From contig CAVURD010000007.1 in the NCBI GenBank assembly GCA_963743785.1, positions 10,998 to 74,997 of the forward strand: a DNA stretch of 64,000 nt. Direction: 5' to 3'. The notes below the pieces were generated by a model that was not told the origin of the DNA, searched no databases, and saw nothing but the letters and a program-made list of their open reading frames with translations. This stretch comes from Bog-473 sp963743785 (GTDB taxonomy: Bacteria > Actinomycetota > Acidimicrobiia > Acidimicrobiales > RAAP-2). Shown here piece after piece: positions 34,836-43,303 of this stretch (within the stretch, counting starts at the first letter, position 1; each line of letters opens with the position of its first letter). The translations under genes were made by a program, and so were the position numbers.

Positions 34836-36155
34836 TTAGGAGTGAATGGACGGGCGCCCGACCATGCCGGCGGCCACGGTGGCGATGGTGCGGTCGTCGA
34901 TCAGGACGAAGCTCCCGGTGATCCGGTCCACCGTGTACGAGTCCAGTGCCAGCGGCGTGGCGGTGCGCAGGTGGACGAGGCCGATGTCGTTGTCGGCCAG
35001 TTCGTCGGCCTCGATCATCTCCAGGGCGTTGACGTCGAAGATCCCCTCGACCCGTTCCACCACGACCGGCGTGACGCGGGTGGTGTGCTTGAGCTTGAGG
35101 CGGTCGCCGGCCACCAGCGGCCGGTCGTGGAACCAGCACACCGTCGCCTCGAAGGTGTCGGTCACGGTCGGCGGCTCTTCGAGGGACGAGATGAGGTCAC
35201 CGCGTGAGATGTCGAGGTCGTCGGCCAGCTGCACGGAGACCGACAGGCCGACTTCGGCCCGGGAGAGTGGGCCGTCGGCCGTCTCGATCGAGCGCACGGT
35301 GGTGAACTGCCCCTGGGGCAGCACGATGACGGGGTCGCCCGTCCGGAAGGGCCCCCCGTTGACCATGCCGGCGTAGCTGCGACCACCGCCGGGCAGACGC
35401 AGGACCCACTGCACCGGGAGCCGGCCGCCGTTGCCCTGGCGCAGGCCGTGCTGGGAGGCCCACCCGCCGGCCTGGGCTGACTCGAGCGCATCGAGCACGG
35501 TCGGGCCGTCGTACCAGGGGGCGGCGTCGGAACGCTCGACCACGTTGTCGCCGTGGAGGGCGGAGATGGGGATGACCGTGCAGGAATGGATGCCGAGCCG
35601 GCGGGCCAGCGTCTGCATGTCGTCGACGATGCCCTGGTAGGCCGACTTGTCCCAGCCCACCAGATCCATCTTGTTGGCGCAGACGACGAGTTGGTCCACC
35701 CCCAGCAGGGCGGAGATGCAGATGTGGCGCCGTGATTGCTCGCGCAGCCCCGAGGTGGCGTCGACCAGAGCCAGGACGAGGTCGGCCGTCGAGGCCCCCG
35801 TGGCCATGTTGCTGGTGTATTGGACGTGACCGGGGCAGTCGGCGATGACGAACTTGCGGTGCGGCGTGGCGGCGTAGCGGTAGGCCACATCGATGGTGAT
35901 GCCCTGCTCGCGTTCGGCTCGCAGCCCATCGGTGACGAAGGAGAGATCGACCTCGTCGAGGCCCCGGCGATCGGCGGCATCGGAGAGCGCATCGAGCTGG
36001 TCGTCGAAGAGTTGGCGGGTGTCGAAGAGCAGCCGGCCGATCAGGGTGCTCTTCCCGTCGTCGACCGACCCGATGGTGGCGAAGCGCAGCAGGTCCATGG
36101 TGTCGGCGCCGAGCTCCGGGCCGCCGGCCGGCGGCGAGCTGGGCTGCGTGGGCAT
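34836..36155 (-). CDS. cysN: Sulfate adenylyltransferase subunit 1 (GTPase)
   Basis: Elongation-factor-like GTPase that drives sulfate activation by CysD. From the ATG at 36155 it has 439 residues: G1 GSVDDGKSTLIGRLL, the G3 segment ADCPGHVQYT, G4 CANKMDLV, then two EF-Tu-like beta-barrels. No APS-kinase (CysC) domain follows, so APS is the likely product, in line with the downstream reductase. It starts four bases after the cysD stop. Confidence 0.96.
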   Translation of the reverse strand: MPTQPSSPPAGGPELGADTMDLLRFATIGSVDDGKSTLIGRLLFDTRQLFDDQLDALSDAADRRGLDEVDLSFVTDGLRAEREQGITIDVAYRYAATPHRKFVIADCPGHVQYTSNMATGASTADLVLALVDATSGLREQSRRHICISALLGVDQLVVCANKMDLVGWDKSAYQGIVDDMQTLARRLGIHSCTVIPISALHGDNVVERSDAAPWYDGPTVLDALESAQAGGWASQHGLRQGNGGRLPVQWVLRLPGGGRSYAGMVNGGPFRTGDPVIVLPQGQFTTVRSIETADGPLSRAEVGLSVSVQLADDLDISRGDLISSLEEPPTVTDTFEATVCWFHDRPLVAGDRLKLKHTTRVTPVVVERVEGIFDVNALEMIEADELADNDIGLVHLRTATPLALDSYTVDRITGSFVLIDDRTIATVAAGMVGRPSIHS

Positions 36156-36159
36156 CGTT

Positions 36160-37170
36160 TTAGAAGTACCCCTCGCGCTTGCGGTCCTCCATGGACGTCT
36201 CGGAGAAGCGGTCGTCACCCCGGGTGGCCCCCCGCTCCGAGATCCGGCTGGCCGAGACCTCGCGGATGATGTCCTCCACCGTGGCGGCGGTGGAACGCAC
36301 GGCCCCGGTCAGCGTGGCGTCGCCCACGGTGCGGTAGCGCACCGTGGCCACTTCGACGGTCTCGTCGCCCTGGGGCTGAACCCACTCGCTCTCGGCCAGC
36401 AGCATGCGATCGCGCTCGATGACCCGACGCTCGTGGGCGTAGTAGATCGACGGCAGGGCGATGCGCTCACGTCGGATGTACTGCCAGATGTCGAGCTCGG
36501 TGAAGTCCGAGAGCGGGAAGGCGCGCAGGTGCTCGCCCGGCCGCACGCTGCCCTGGTAGAGCTGCCACAGTTCGGGGCGCTGCCGCTTGGGGTCCCACTG
36601 GCCGAACGAGTCGCGGAAGGAGAGCACCCGCTCCTTGGCCCGGGCCTTGTCCTCGTCGCGTCGGGCCCCGCCGAAGGCGGCGTCGAACTTGTTGGCGTTG
36701 ATGGCGTCCAGCAGTGTCGTGGTCTGGAGTCGATTGCGCGAGGCCACCGGACCCGGGTCGGCCACGCGGCCCTGGTCGATGGAGTCCTGCACCTTGGCCA
36801 CCAGGAGGCGGGCCCCTTCGGTGGCGACCTGGGCGTCGCGGTACTCGAGGACCTCGGGGAAGTTGTGCCCGGTGTCGACGTGGAGCACGGGAAAGGGCAT
36901 CTTCCCGGGCGCAAAGGCCTTGGCCGCCAGATGCAGGAGGACCGCCGAGTCCTTGCCGCCGCTGAAGAGCAGGACCGGGCGCTCGGACTCGGCCGCCACC
37001 TCGCGGATGATGAAGATGGCGAGCGACTCGAGCAGGTCGAGGTGCCCCAGGGGATGGCCGAAGGGCCGGACCAGGGCGGTCACCGACGCGCCCGACTGCG
37101 CCGACCGTCCCGGGAGGGGGCCAACGGAGGAGCGAGCACGTGTCGTTGCAATGGATTCGGCAGTATCCAC
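36160..37170 (-). CDS. cysD: Sulfate adenylyltransferase subunit 2
   Basis: ATP-sulfurylase catalytic subunit making APS from ATP and sulfate. The 336-residue protein has the PP-loop LLFSGGKDSAVLLHLAAKAF and ends in the standard EDRKREGYF. It is about 30 residues longer than the E. coli protein because of an N-terminal Ser/Arg-rich extension, which may mean the true start is the later in-frame GTG near LVRPFGHPLGHL. It is divergent from cysH. Confidence 0.95.
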   Translation of the reverse strand: MDTAESIATTRARSSVGPLPGRSAQSGASVTALVRPFGHPLGHLDLLESLAIFIIREVAAESERPVLLFSGGKDSAVLLHLAAKAFAPGKMPFPVLHVDTGHNFPEVLEYRDAQVATEGARLLVAKVQDSIDQGRVADPGPVASRNRLQTTTLLDAINANKFDAAFGGARRDEDKARAKERVLSFRDSFGQWDPKRQRPELWQLYQGSVRPGEHLRAFPLSDFTELDIWQYIRRERIALPSIYYAHERRVIERDRMLLAESEWVQPQGDETVEVATVRYRTVGDATLTGAVRSTAATVEDIIREVSASRISERGATRGDDRFSETSMEDRKREGYF

Positions 37171-37185
37171 GGAACCTCTTCAAAT

Positions 37186-37204
37186 CATGACCAATCTGGT
37201 CATG
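37186..37204. promoter_or_regulatory. Palindromic operator between cysD and cysH
   Basis: CATGACC (37186-37192) and GGTCATG (37198-37204) form a perfect 7-bp inverted repeat with a 5-base spacer. A TATACT -10 box for the plus strand follows at 37205-37210, so a bound regulator would cover the cysH promoter and could also act on cysDN. The regulator is not encoded in the window. Confidence 0.6.
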
Positions 37205-37224
37205 TATACTTTGGTCTGCATTCC

Positions 37225-37269
37225 GTCGGGCGTCAAGCCGCGGGTCAGGACTCCGGAAGTTGTCCCGAC
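37225..37269 (+). promoter_or_regulatory. Structured leader of cysH
   Basis: GTCGGG (37225-37230) can pair with CCCGAC (37264-37269), enclosing a GC-rich internal region. A transcript starting near 37217 would have a leader of about 100 bases containing this fold before the cysH ATG at 37319. It could be a control element, but I cannot match it to a known riboswitch. Confidence 0.3.
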
Positions 37270-37318
37270 AGGTTATGGGCGAGGGTCCGATCCCGAGCCA
37301 CGAGGAAGGGAGTGGCCG

Positions 37319-37998
37319 ATGGCTGAATCGAAGATCGCCGGGGACACGCCGAGCGCCGACGAGCTGACCAGCCTCAATGCGGAGTTCGAGACCGCGCCGG
37401 CCAGCACCGTCATCCGCTGGGCCGTGGACACCTTCGGCGCCGATCTGGTCCTGGCCGCCTCCTTCGAGGACGTCGTCCTGATCGACCTGGCCACCAAACT
37501 GGCGCCCGAGATCGAGGTCATCTTCCTCGACACCGAAGCACATTTTCCCGAGACCCTCGATTTCGTGGACACCGTGCGCGACCGTTACGGGCTCAACCTG
37601 ACGGTGACCAAGCCGGGTCCCGAGGCGGCGGCCCACCCCTGCGGCAGCGAGCAGTGCTGCCAGTTCCGCAAGGTGGCTCCCCTGCGCGAGCGGTGCGGGG
37701 CAACCGGGCCTGGCTGACCGCGCTCAAGCGCGACGACGGGCCGACCCGGGCCAACGCGCCCATCGTCAGCTGGGACGCCGCCTTCGGGCTGGTCAAGGTC
37801 AACCCCCTGGCCACGTGGACCAACGACGACATCACGTCGTACCTGGTCGACCACCAGCTCCCGCAGCACCCGCTGTGGTCCAAGGGCTACCGCTCCATCG
37901 GCTGTGCCCCCACCACCCGTCCGGTGGCCGAGGGCGAGGACCCCCGGGCCGGCCGCTGGGCCGGACTCGACAAATCCGAGTGCGGGCTGCACGCTTAG
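37319..37998 (+). CDS. cysH: Phosphoadenylyl/adenylyl-sulfate reductase, apparent frameshift
   Basis: Reduces APS (or PAPS) to sulfite using thioredoxin. It starts MAESKIAGDTPSAD with a GAGGAAGGGAG ribosome site. The protein continues in a second frame after LRE near 37690, where one missing G explains the break (expected LREAVRGNRAWLTA). The CC pair of iron-sulfur APS reductases is present (EQCCQFRKV) and the catalytic Cys is in ECGLH at the C-terminus. The second cluster motif reads SIGCAPTTRP where iron-sulfur enzymes have GCxPCT, so only three of four cluster cysteines are seen. It is four bases upstream of the sulfite reductase gene. Confidence 0.9.
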
Positions 37999-38001
37999 GT
38001 C

Positions 38002-39732
38002 ATGCCGCGCGACCTCGACAACCCCTACGGGATGGAGTTCCGCGGGCGCGAGCGCGGCCTGAAATTCATCCGGCCCTACCGCAACATCGGCGAGCTCAAT
38101 TCGGTCGAGCAGTTGAAATTGTCCCGCCATCCCTTCGAGGTGGCCCAGGCCGTGATCGACACCTACTCCAAGCAGGGCGCCGACTCCATCAGCGCGGTGC
38201 CGGGCGAGCAGGAGCGGCTCAAGTGGGTCGGGATGTACCCGCAGAAGCAGGGCGGCGACGCCTTCATGATGCGGATCAAGGTGCCCGGCGGGGTGATGAC
38301 CGCGCCGCAGGTCCGCGAGATCGGCGTGGCGGCCGACGCCTTCGCCGAGGGACCCGACGAGAGCCCGGTCTTCGGCAACCGCTACGCCGACCTGACGACC
38401 CGACAGGACATCCAGCTGCACTGGATACGCATCGCCGACGTGCCCCGCATCTGGCAGCGCTTCTGGGACGTGGGCCTCACCACCGTCCAGGCCTGCGGCG
38501 ACTCCGCCCGCAACGTGTGCTCGTGCCCGGTGTCGGGGATCGATGCCGGCGAGCTGGTGGAGGCCTTCCCGGTGGCCCAGGCCGTCTCCGCCTACTTCAC
38601 GGGAAATCGCGAGTACTCCAACCTGCCCCGCAAGTTCAAGATCGCGGTGACGGGCTGCCTCGAGGACTGCGCCCGGGTTGAGATCAACGACATCGGCCTG
38701 TGGCCGGCCGAGCACGGCGACGGGTCCATCGGGTTCAACGTGCTCATCGGCGGCGGGCTGTCCGACGGGGAGCGGATGGCGTCGGACATCGACCTCTTCA
38801 TCCGGCCCGACCAGGCGGTCGAGCTCTGCCGGGGTGTGGCCCAGGTCTTCGGCGAACTGGGCAACCGGGAGAACCGCGGCCTGGCCCGCATGCGTTACCT
38901 GGCCCAGGAGCTCGGCCCCGAAGGGTTCCGGGCCGCCCTGGACGAGCGCACGAAGTTCGCCTTCGAGCCGGCGGGCCGCGAGCTGACCAACGCCTTCCGG
39001 GGCGACCACGTGGGGGTCCATCCCCAGAAGCAGCCCGGCCTGGTCTACGTCGGCTGCTCGGTCCCGGTGGGCCGCATGCACGGGATCGATCTCATCGAGA
39101 CGGCGCGACTGGCCGAGACCTACGGCGACGGCTCGGTCCGCGTCGGCACCGACCAGAACTTCATCCTCTCGGGCATCCCCGAGGATCGTCTGGACGACCT
39201 GTTGGCCGAGCCGCTGATGCAGACCTACTCGCCCTTCCCCGGTCCCTTCGAGCGGGGCGTGGTGGCGTGCACCGGCTCGGAGTTCTGCCGCTTCGCCGTG
39301 GTGGAGACCAAGGAGCGGGCCGTGAAGTGGGCGCGCTCCCTCGATGCGCAGCTCTCGGCCGGCGGCGCCGATGGGGGAGGCACCGGCGACGCCGGCGTCA
39401 TCCGCATGCACTTCTCCGGCTGCTCGGCCTCGTGCGCCCAGCCCCAGATCGCCGACATCGGCTTCCGGGGGGACATCGCCCACGTGGACGAGCACATCGA
39501 AGAGGCGGTCGACATCGGGTTGGGCGGATCGCTCGGTCCCGACGCCGCCTTCATCGACTGGGTCACCGGCGCCCTGCCGGTCGACCGGGTCCCCGACGCC
39601 CTCCTGCGCGTGGTCAACCGCTACCAGGCCGAGCGCCGGGAGTCCGAGCCCTTCCGTTCCTGGGCCCGGCGCACCCCGCAACACGAGCTGGCCTCCACCA
39701 TCTCGGGAGCAGCCGAGGTGGTCGGCGCATGA
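38002..39732 (+). CDS. Siroheme and [4Fe-4S] sulfite/nitrite reductase
   Basis: A 576-residue assimilatory reductase with the two-repeat architecture. The first half has RQDIQLHWIRIADVPRIW and the second half the cluster/siroheme ligands C423 and C429 (ACTGSEFC) and C474 and C478 (SGCSASC). NirA-type nitrite reductases and ferredoxin-type sulfite reductases cannot be separated by eye. The position after cysH and near cysDN and met8 argues for sulfite as substrate. No NADPH-binding CysJ-type domain is fused, so electrons must come from another protein; the next gene, overlapping by four bases, is the obvious candidate. Confidence 0.93.
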   Translation: MPRDLDNPYGMEFRGRERGLKFIRPYRNIGELNSVEQLKLSRHPFEVAQAVIDTYSKQGADSISAVPGEQERLKWVGMYPQKQGGDAFMMRIKVPGGVMTAPQVREIGVAADAFAEGPDESPVFGNRYADLTTRQDIQLHWIRIADVPRIWQRFWDVGLTTVQACGDSARNVCSCPVSGIDAGELVEAFPVAQAVSAYFTGNREYSNLPRKFKIAVTGCLEDCARVEINDIGLWPAEHGDGSIGFNVLIGGGLSDGERMASDIDLFIRPDQAVELCRGVAQVFGELGNRENRGLARMRYLAQELGPEGFRAALDERTKFAFEPAGRELTNAFRGDHVGVHPQKQPGLVYVGCSVPVGRMHGIDLIETARLAETYGDGSVRVGTDQNFILSGIPEDRLDDLLAEPLMQTYSPFPGPFERGVVACTGSEFCRFAVVETKERAVKWARSLDAQLSAGGADGGGTGDAGVIRMHFSGCSASCAQPQIADIGFRGDIAHVDEHIEEAVDIGLGGSLGPDAAFIDWVTGALPVDRVPDALLRVVNRYQAERRESEPFRSWARRTPQHELASTISGAAEVVGA

Positions 39733-41001
39733 AGCGCTACCGCGTGCGCGAGGAGATGAACGGCATCACCGAGCCTCCGGGCAAGGTGTGGTTCTGGGAG
39801 CTCGAAGCCGGCGTGATCCACGCCGACCGTTGCATCCAGTGCGGCACGTGCGTCGCCGTCTGCCCGTCCAACTCCATCGGCATCGATCTCGACACCAACC
39901 TGCCCGAGCTGGTCAAGATGTGCACCGGGTGCTCGTTGTGTTGGGACTTTTGCCCCCGGGGCGGGCTGCGCTACGAAGCGCTGTGGCCGCCGTCGACCGC
40001 CGTCGAAGGCGAGGATGGCCGACGTCGTCCCGGCCCAGGTCCGGTCCGATTCCTCCGACACCTACTGGAAGATCACCGGTGGGCCCCCGGCCGACGGGCT
40101 GGGCGCGGTGGTCGAGAGCTTCGCCGTGCGCGCCTCGGCCACGCTGGACGACGTCCAGGACGGCGGTGCGGTCAGCGCGCTGCTCATCGGGCTGCTGGCG
40201 GCCGGGGAGATCGACGGCGCCCTGGTCTCCAAGCCCAGCGGCGATCCGGACGAGCAGTGGAAGGGCATCGCCACCATCGCCACCACGGCCGAGCAGATCA
40301 AGGCCGCCTCGGGCAGCTTCTACAACCAGACCATGGCCCTGGCCGAGCTGGACCTCTCCGCCTACAAGCTGGGCCCCAAGCCGCGCATCGCCGTGGTGGG
40401 CACGCCCTGCGAGGTGCAGGGGCTCCGCGCCATGCAGGCCCGGCGCTGGCCCACCGGGGCCCACCGGGTCGACGCCGTGGTGCTGAGCATCGCCCTCATG
40501 TGCACCAAGAACTTCGACTACGAGGCGCTCACGCTGAAGGAACTGCGCGACAAGCGCGGGGTCGACCTGGACCGGGTCTCCAAGATGGACGTGATCCGCG
40601 GGCGGATGATCGTGGAGTACCGCGACGGGGAGCTGGCGGTGGACGAGCCGGTCAAGGACTTTCACGGCGCCGCCCTGAAGGGCTGTGACGAGTGCGCCGA
40701 CTTCCTCGGTCGCTCGGCCGACATCTCGGTGGGCAGCGTGGGCTCCATGGACGGATGGACCAGCGTGCTGATCCGGACCGAGCGCGGCCGCCTGGCCTTC
40801 CAGGCCGCCCGGGCCAAGTTGGATGTCCGCGGCCTCGACGACCCGGCGGCCCTGCTCCGCCTCGATGCGCTGGACAAGAAGATCGCCGGTCGCACCCTGC
40901 AGCGCAAGCTCGACCCCGACGCCCCCCTGTTCATCGACTTCGAAGAGCACGTGCGCACCTACGACGGCACGGACCGCCGGCCCGTCTTCATCCGCCATTG
41001 A
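39729..41001 (+). CDS. F420-type (FrhB/FdhB) flavoprotein with N-terminal 2x[4Fe-4S] ferredoxin domain, apparent frameshift
   Basis: The first 95 residues hold two complete cluster motifs, C35-C38-C41-C45 followed by P and C65-C68-C71-C75 followed by P. The remainder is one frame later, from about 40012 (near MADVVPAQVRSD). It matches the coenzyme F420 hydrogenase/dehydrogenase beta-subunit family: QDGGAVSALLIGLLAAGEIDGALV, VVGTPCEVQGLRAMQ, ALMCTKNFDYEAL, and CDECADFLGRSADISVGSVG. Such proteins carry FAD and pass electrons between F420H2 and iron-sulfur centres. The ATG overlaps the reductase stop (ATGA). The same order of ferredoxin then FrhB domain forms the N-terminal half of archaeal F420-dependent sulfite reductase. 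Confidence 0.88.
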
Positions 41002-41003
41002 CG

Positions 41004-41294
41004 GTGACCGCGCCGCCCAGCTTGCACCTGCCGGACGAGCCGACGGCCCGGGCCGCGCTGTGGCGGGCGGCCGTCGCCGACGGGGCCGATCTGGTGACCA
41101 CCTTGAGCGCCGACGACGGGTTGATCGAATGGCTCTGGTCCCGCTGGAGCTCGCTCGGCTCGGCCGGGATGACGCACGACGACTTCGCCCGCATCGTGGT
41201 GGCCTACCGGCGCGAGCTGTGGCTCTGGTTGGCCGGTGAGCGGACCTGGGCCCAGGCTGCTCGGGACTGGTGGGCCGGATCAGCCGTCGCCTGA
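41004..41294 (+). CDS. Small hypothetical protein
   Basis: A 96-residue protein starting at a GTG two bases after the F420-type gene, so probably in the same transcript. It is acidic and tryptophan-rich in its second half (LIEWLWSRWSSLG, RRELWLWLAGERTW, ARDWWAGSAVA). No known domain is recognised. Its coupling to the reductase genes suggests an accessory role. Confidence 0.6.
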   Translation: MTAPPSLHLPDEPTARAALWRAAVADGADLVTTLSADDGLIEWLWSRWSSLGSAGMTHDDFARIVVAYRRELWLWLAGERTWAQAARDWWAGSAVA

Positions 41295-41300
41295 CCCAGG

Positions 41301-42119
41301 TTGCCCCCGCCGCCGGGTGACGGCGTGGCGACGGACCGCAGCCCGGTCATCGCCCTGCACGACGTCGGCGTCCGGCGCGACGGTGTCGTCGTCCTCGACG
41401 GCATCGACTGGCTGGTGCGGTCGGGGGAGCGCTGGGTCATTCTCGGTCCCAACGGTTCGGGTAAGACGACGCTGCTGGCGTTGGCCGGCGCCCGCCTGTG
41501 GCCGTCGGCCGGCGTGGTCGAGATCCTCGGAGCGCGTCTCGGCCGGGTCGATGTCCGCACCCTGCGGCCCCGCATCTCGCTGGTGAGCGGCTCGGTCACC
41601 CGCCAACTCCGGCCCGACCTGCCCGCCCGTCACGTGGTGGTCAGTGGTCGCGACGAAGCGCTGGAGACCTGGTGGCACCCGTACTCGGACGAGGACTGGG
41701 ACCGGGCCGACCGCTTCTTGGACCAGGCCGGTGTCGGCGCCATCGGGGACCGCCCCTTCGGCGTGATCTCCGAGGGTGAACGCCAACAGGTGCTCCTGGC
41801 CCGGGCGCTGATGGGCCGACCCGAGCTGATCCTGCTCGACGAACCGGCGGCCGGGCTCGACCTCGGCGCCCGGGAGCGCCTGGTCACCCGCCTCGCCGGG
41901 TTGGCCGCCGACCCCGAGTGCCCGACCATGGTCCTGGTCACCCACCACTGCGAGGAGATACCCGCCGGGTTCACCCACGCCGGGCTGGTGCGCCAGGGCA
42001 GGTTGCTGGCGGCGGGTGGCCTGGCCGATGTGGTGACCTCGCCACGGGTCTCGTTCTGCTTCGATGTGCCGGTGACGGTCGGCTGCGACGACGGACGGTG
42101 GTGGAGCCGCGCCGGGTGA
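41301..42119 (+). CDS. ABC transporter ATP-binding protein
   Basis: A single ABC ATPase domain of 272 residues (264 if GTG at 41325 is the start rather than TTG at 41301). Walker A is LGPNGSGKTT, the signature region is VISEGERQQVLLARAL, and Walker B is LILLDEPAAGLD, followed by the switch His in LVTHHCEEIP. It resembles the YlmA/ModF-like stand-alone ATPases. No permease lies next to it, so substrate and direction are unknown. Confidence 0.88.
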   Translation: MPPPPGDGVATDRSPVIALHDVGVRRDGVVVLDGIDWLVRSGERWVILGPNGSGKTTLLALAGARLWPSAGVVEILGARLGRVDVRTLRPRISLVSGSVTRQLRPDLPARHVVVSGRDEALETWWHPYSDEDWDRADRFLDQAGVGAIGDRPFGVISEGERQQVLLARALMGRPELILLDEPAAGLDLGARERLVTRLAGLAADPECPTMVLVTHHCEEIPAGFTHAGLVRQGRLLAAGGLADVVTSPRVSFCFDVPVTVGCDDGRWWSRAG

Positions 42120-42159
42120 ACCGGGACCGACCGTCGTGAACTGGGAGAGAAGCAACCTC

Positions 42160-42188
42160 TTGCCAACCGTGGCCGAGCGGGGTAGATA
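42160..42188 (+). promoter_or_regulatory. Predicted promoter for the SepX-like gene
   Basis: TTGCCA (42160-42165), a 17-base spacer and TAGATA (42183-42188). A leader of about 115 bases would precede the GTG at 42308. Confidence 0.45.
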
Positions 42189-42307
42189 AAGAGGACAACG
42201 AGGAGCTGCACTGACGATGTCGGCGCTGCGCATGTCCCCACCATCCACCATTGGGATATAGGCCCTGGTTAGGGTCTTCTACGCAGTGAAGGTAGGTTCG
42301 TCGGGGA

Positions 42308-43021
42308 GTGACGAGTGTGATCCTGCTGGTCCTCGTAGTCATACTGTGGTTACTGGTGCTGGCGCCGAGCCTCTATCGGCGTTTTTCCGAACGCGACAGC
42401 GTCGGTTCGATCGACCATTTCCATCACCAGCTCAACCTGCTCGAACACGCCGGACCGAAATTGGTCAGCCCGGCCTACCGGTTGCATTCGGCGGTGCCGG
42501 GCGGGAGCGTCGAGAGGGCGGCCGAGGCGGACCCGCCCATGTATCGAGGCAAACTCGTGCTCCTCCGCCCGGTCGACGACGAGGAACACGCCGACATCGA
42601 CGACGTCGGGGGCGCCCACTACGAGCGTGTGGGCGTGCTGGACCCACCCGAGCCCCCCACCGTTCCGGACGAGTCCCGGGTTGAATTGCAGGCGTACCGT
42701 CGCCAGCAGGCGCGGCGACGCTGTTCGAGCATCCTGTTGGTCCTTGCCGGGCTCACCGTCACCACCGGCATCTTGGGCATGCTGCCCGCCCTCCACCTGG
42801 CATGGGTCTTCACCGCCCTCTGCGCCATCGCGCTGGTGGCCATGGTCGGGTTGATCGCCTACGCCCGCGAGCTCCAGGCCCAGGCCACGCGGTGGGCCCC
42901 GTCGCCTCTCGTCGCGGACGGGCGCGAGGAGTTCGAGGAGCTCGAGGCGTACGAGGGTTACGGGGCGTCCGGGATCGTACCTCGGCGCAGCCGAGTCCGG
43001 GTATCCCGGGGCGTGGGATGA
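42308..43021 (+). CDS. Actinobacterial membrane protein, SepX/GlpR-like
   Basis: A 237-residue protein with an N-terminal membrane helix (MTSVILLVLVVILWLLVLAP), a cytoplasmic acidic linker, then an Arg-rich turn (RRQQARRRC) and two more helices (residues about 138-160 and 164-184) and a short tail. The opening helix followed by RRFSERDSVGSIDHF and the late RRR-helix pair resemble the actinobacterial cell-division protein SepX/GlpR. The identification is by pattern only. A tRNA-Ala gene lies 210 bases downstream. Confidence 0.6.
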   Translation: MTSVILLVLVVILWLLVLAPSLYRRFSERDSVGSIDHFHHQLNLLEHAGPKLVSPAYRLHSAVPGGSVERAAEADPPMYRGKLVLLRPVDDEEHADIDDVGGAHYERVGVLDPPEPPTVPDESRVELQAYRRQQARRRCSSILLVLAGLTVTTGILGMLPALHLAWVFTALCAIALVAMVGLIAYARELQAQATRWAPSPLVADGREEFEELEAYEGYGASGIVPRRSRVRVSRGVG

Positions 43022-43230
43022 AGACGATGAGGACGACTTCCCCCGCCAGGCGGTGGCCGGCCACTAACCGACGTCGGCCTGGTCTGGTTGGCACTCTTTC
43101 TCCGTGGGGCGTGGATCCACTCCCCGCCACGAAACTCCGGCCCTGGAGGGCCGAGCATCCGATCCTGGCCGGACCAGGCAGGGCGGCGTGATGGTCCTAC
43201 CATCAGCATTGACTAATCTGATCGGCTTCC

Positions 43231-43303
43231 GGGGGTGTAGCTCAGCTGGCAGAGCGCTACGTTCGCAATGTAGAGGCCGTGGGTTCGAGTCCCATCACCT
43301 CCA
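43231..43303 (+). tRNA. tRNA-Ala (anticodon CGC)
   Basis: A full cloverleaf of 73 bases: acceptor GGGGGTG with CACCTCC (one G-T pair), D arm GCTC-AGCTGGCA-GAGC, anticodon stem CTACG/TGTAG with loop TTCGCAA (anticodon CGC), T arm GTGGG-TTCGAGT-CCCAT and discriminator A. The 3' CCA is not encoded. Alanine is consistent with the G3-T70-type wobble pair in the acceptor. Confidence 0.93.

Noticed and set aside
37225..37269. Known SAM or cobalamin riboswitch in the cysH leader
   Set aside because: Only one short helix is clear and no conserved core motif of those classes can be found.
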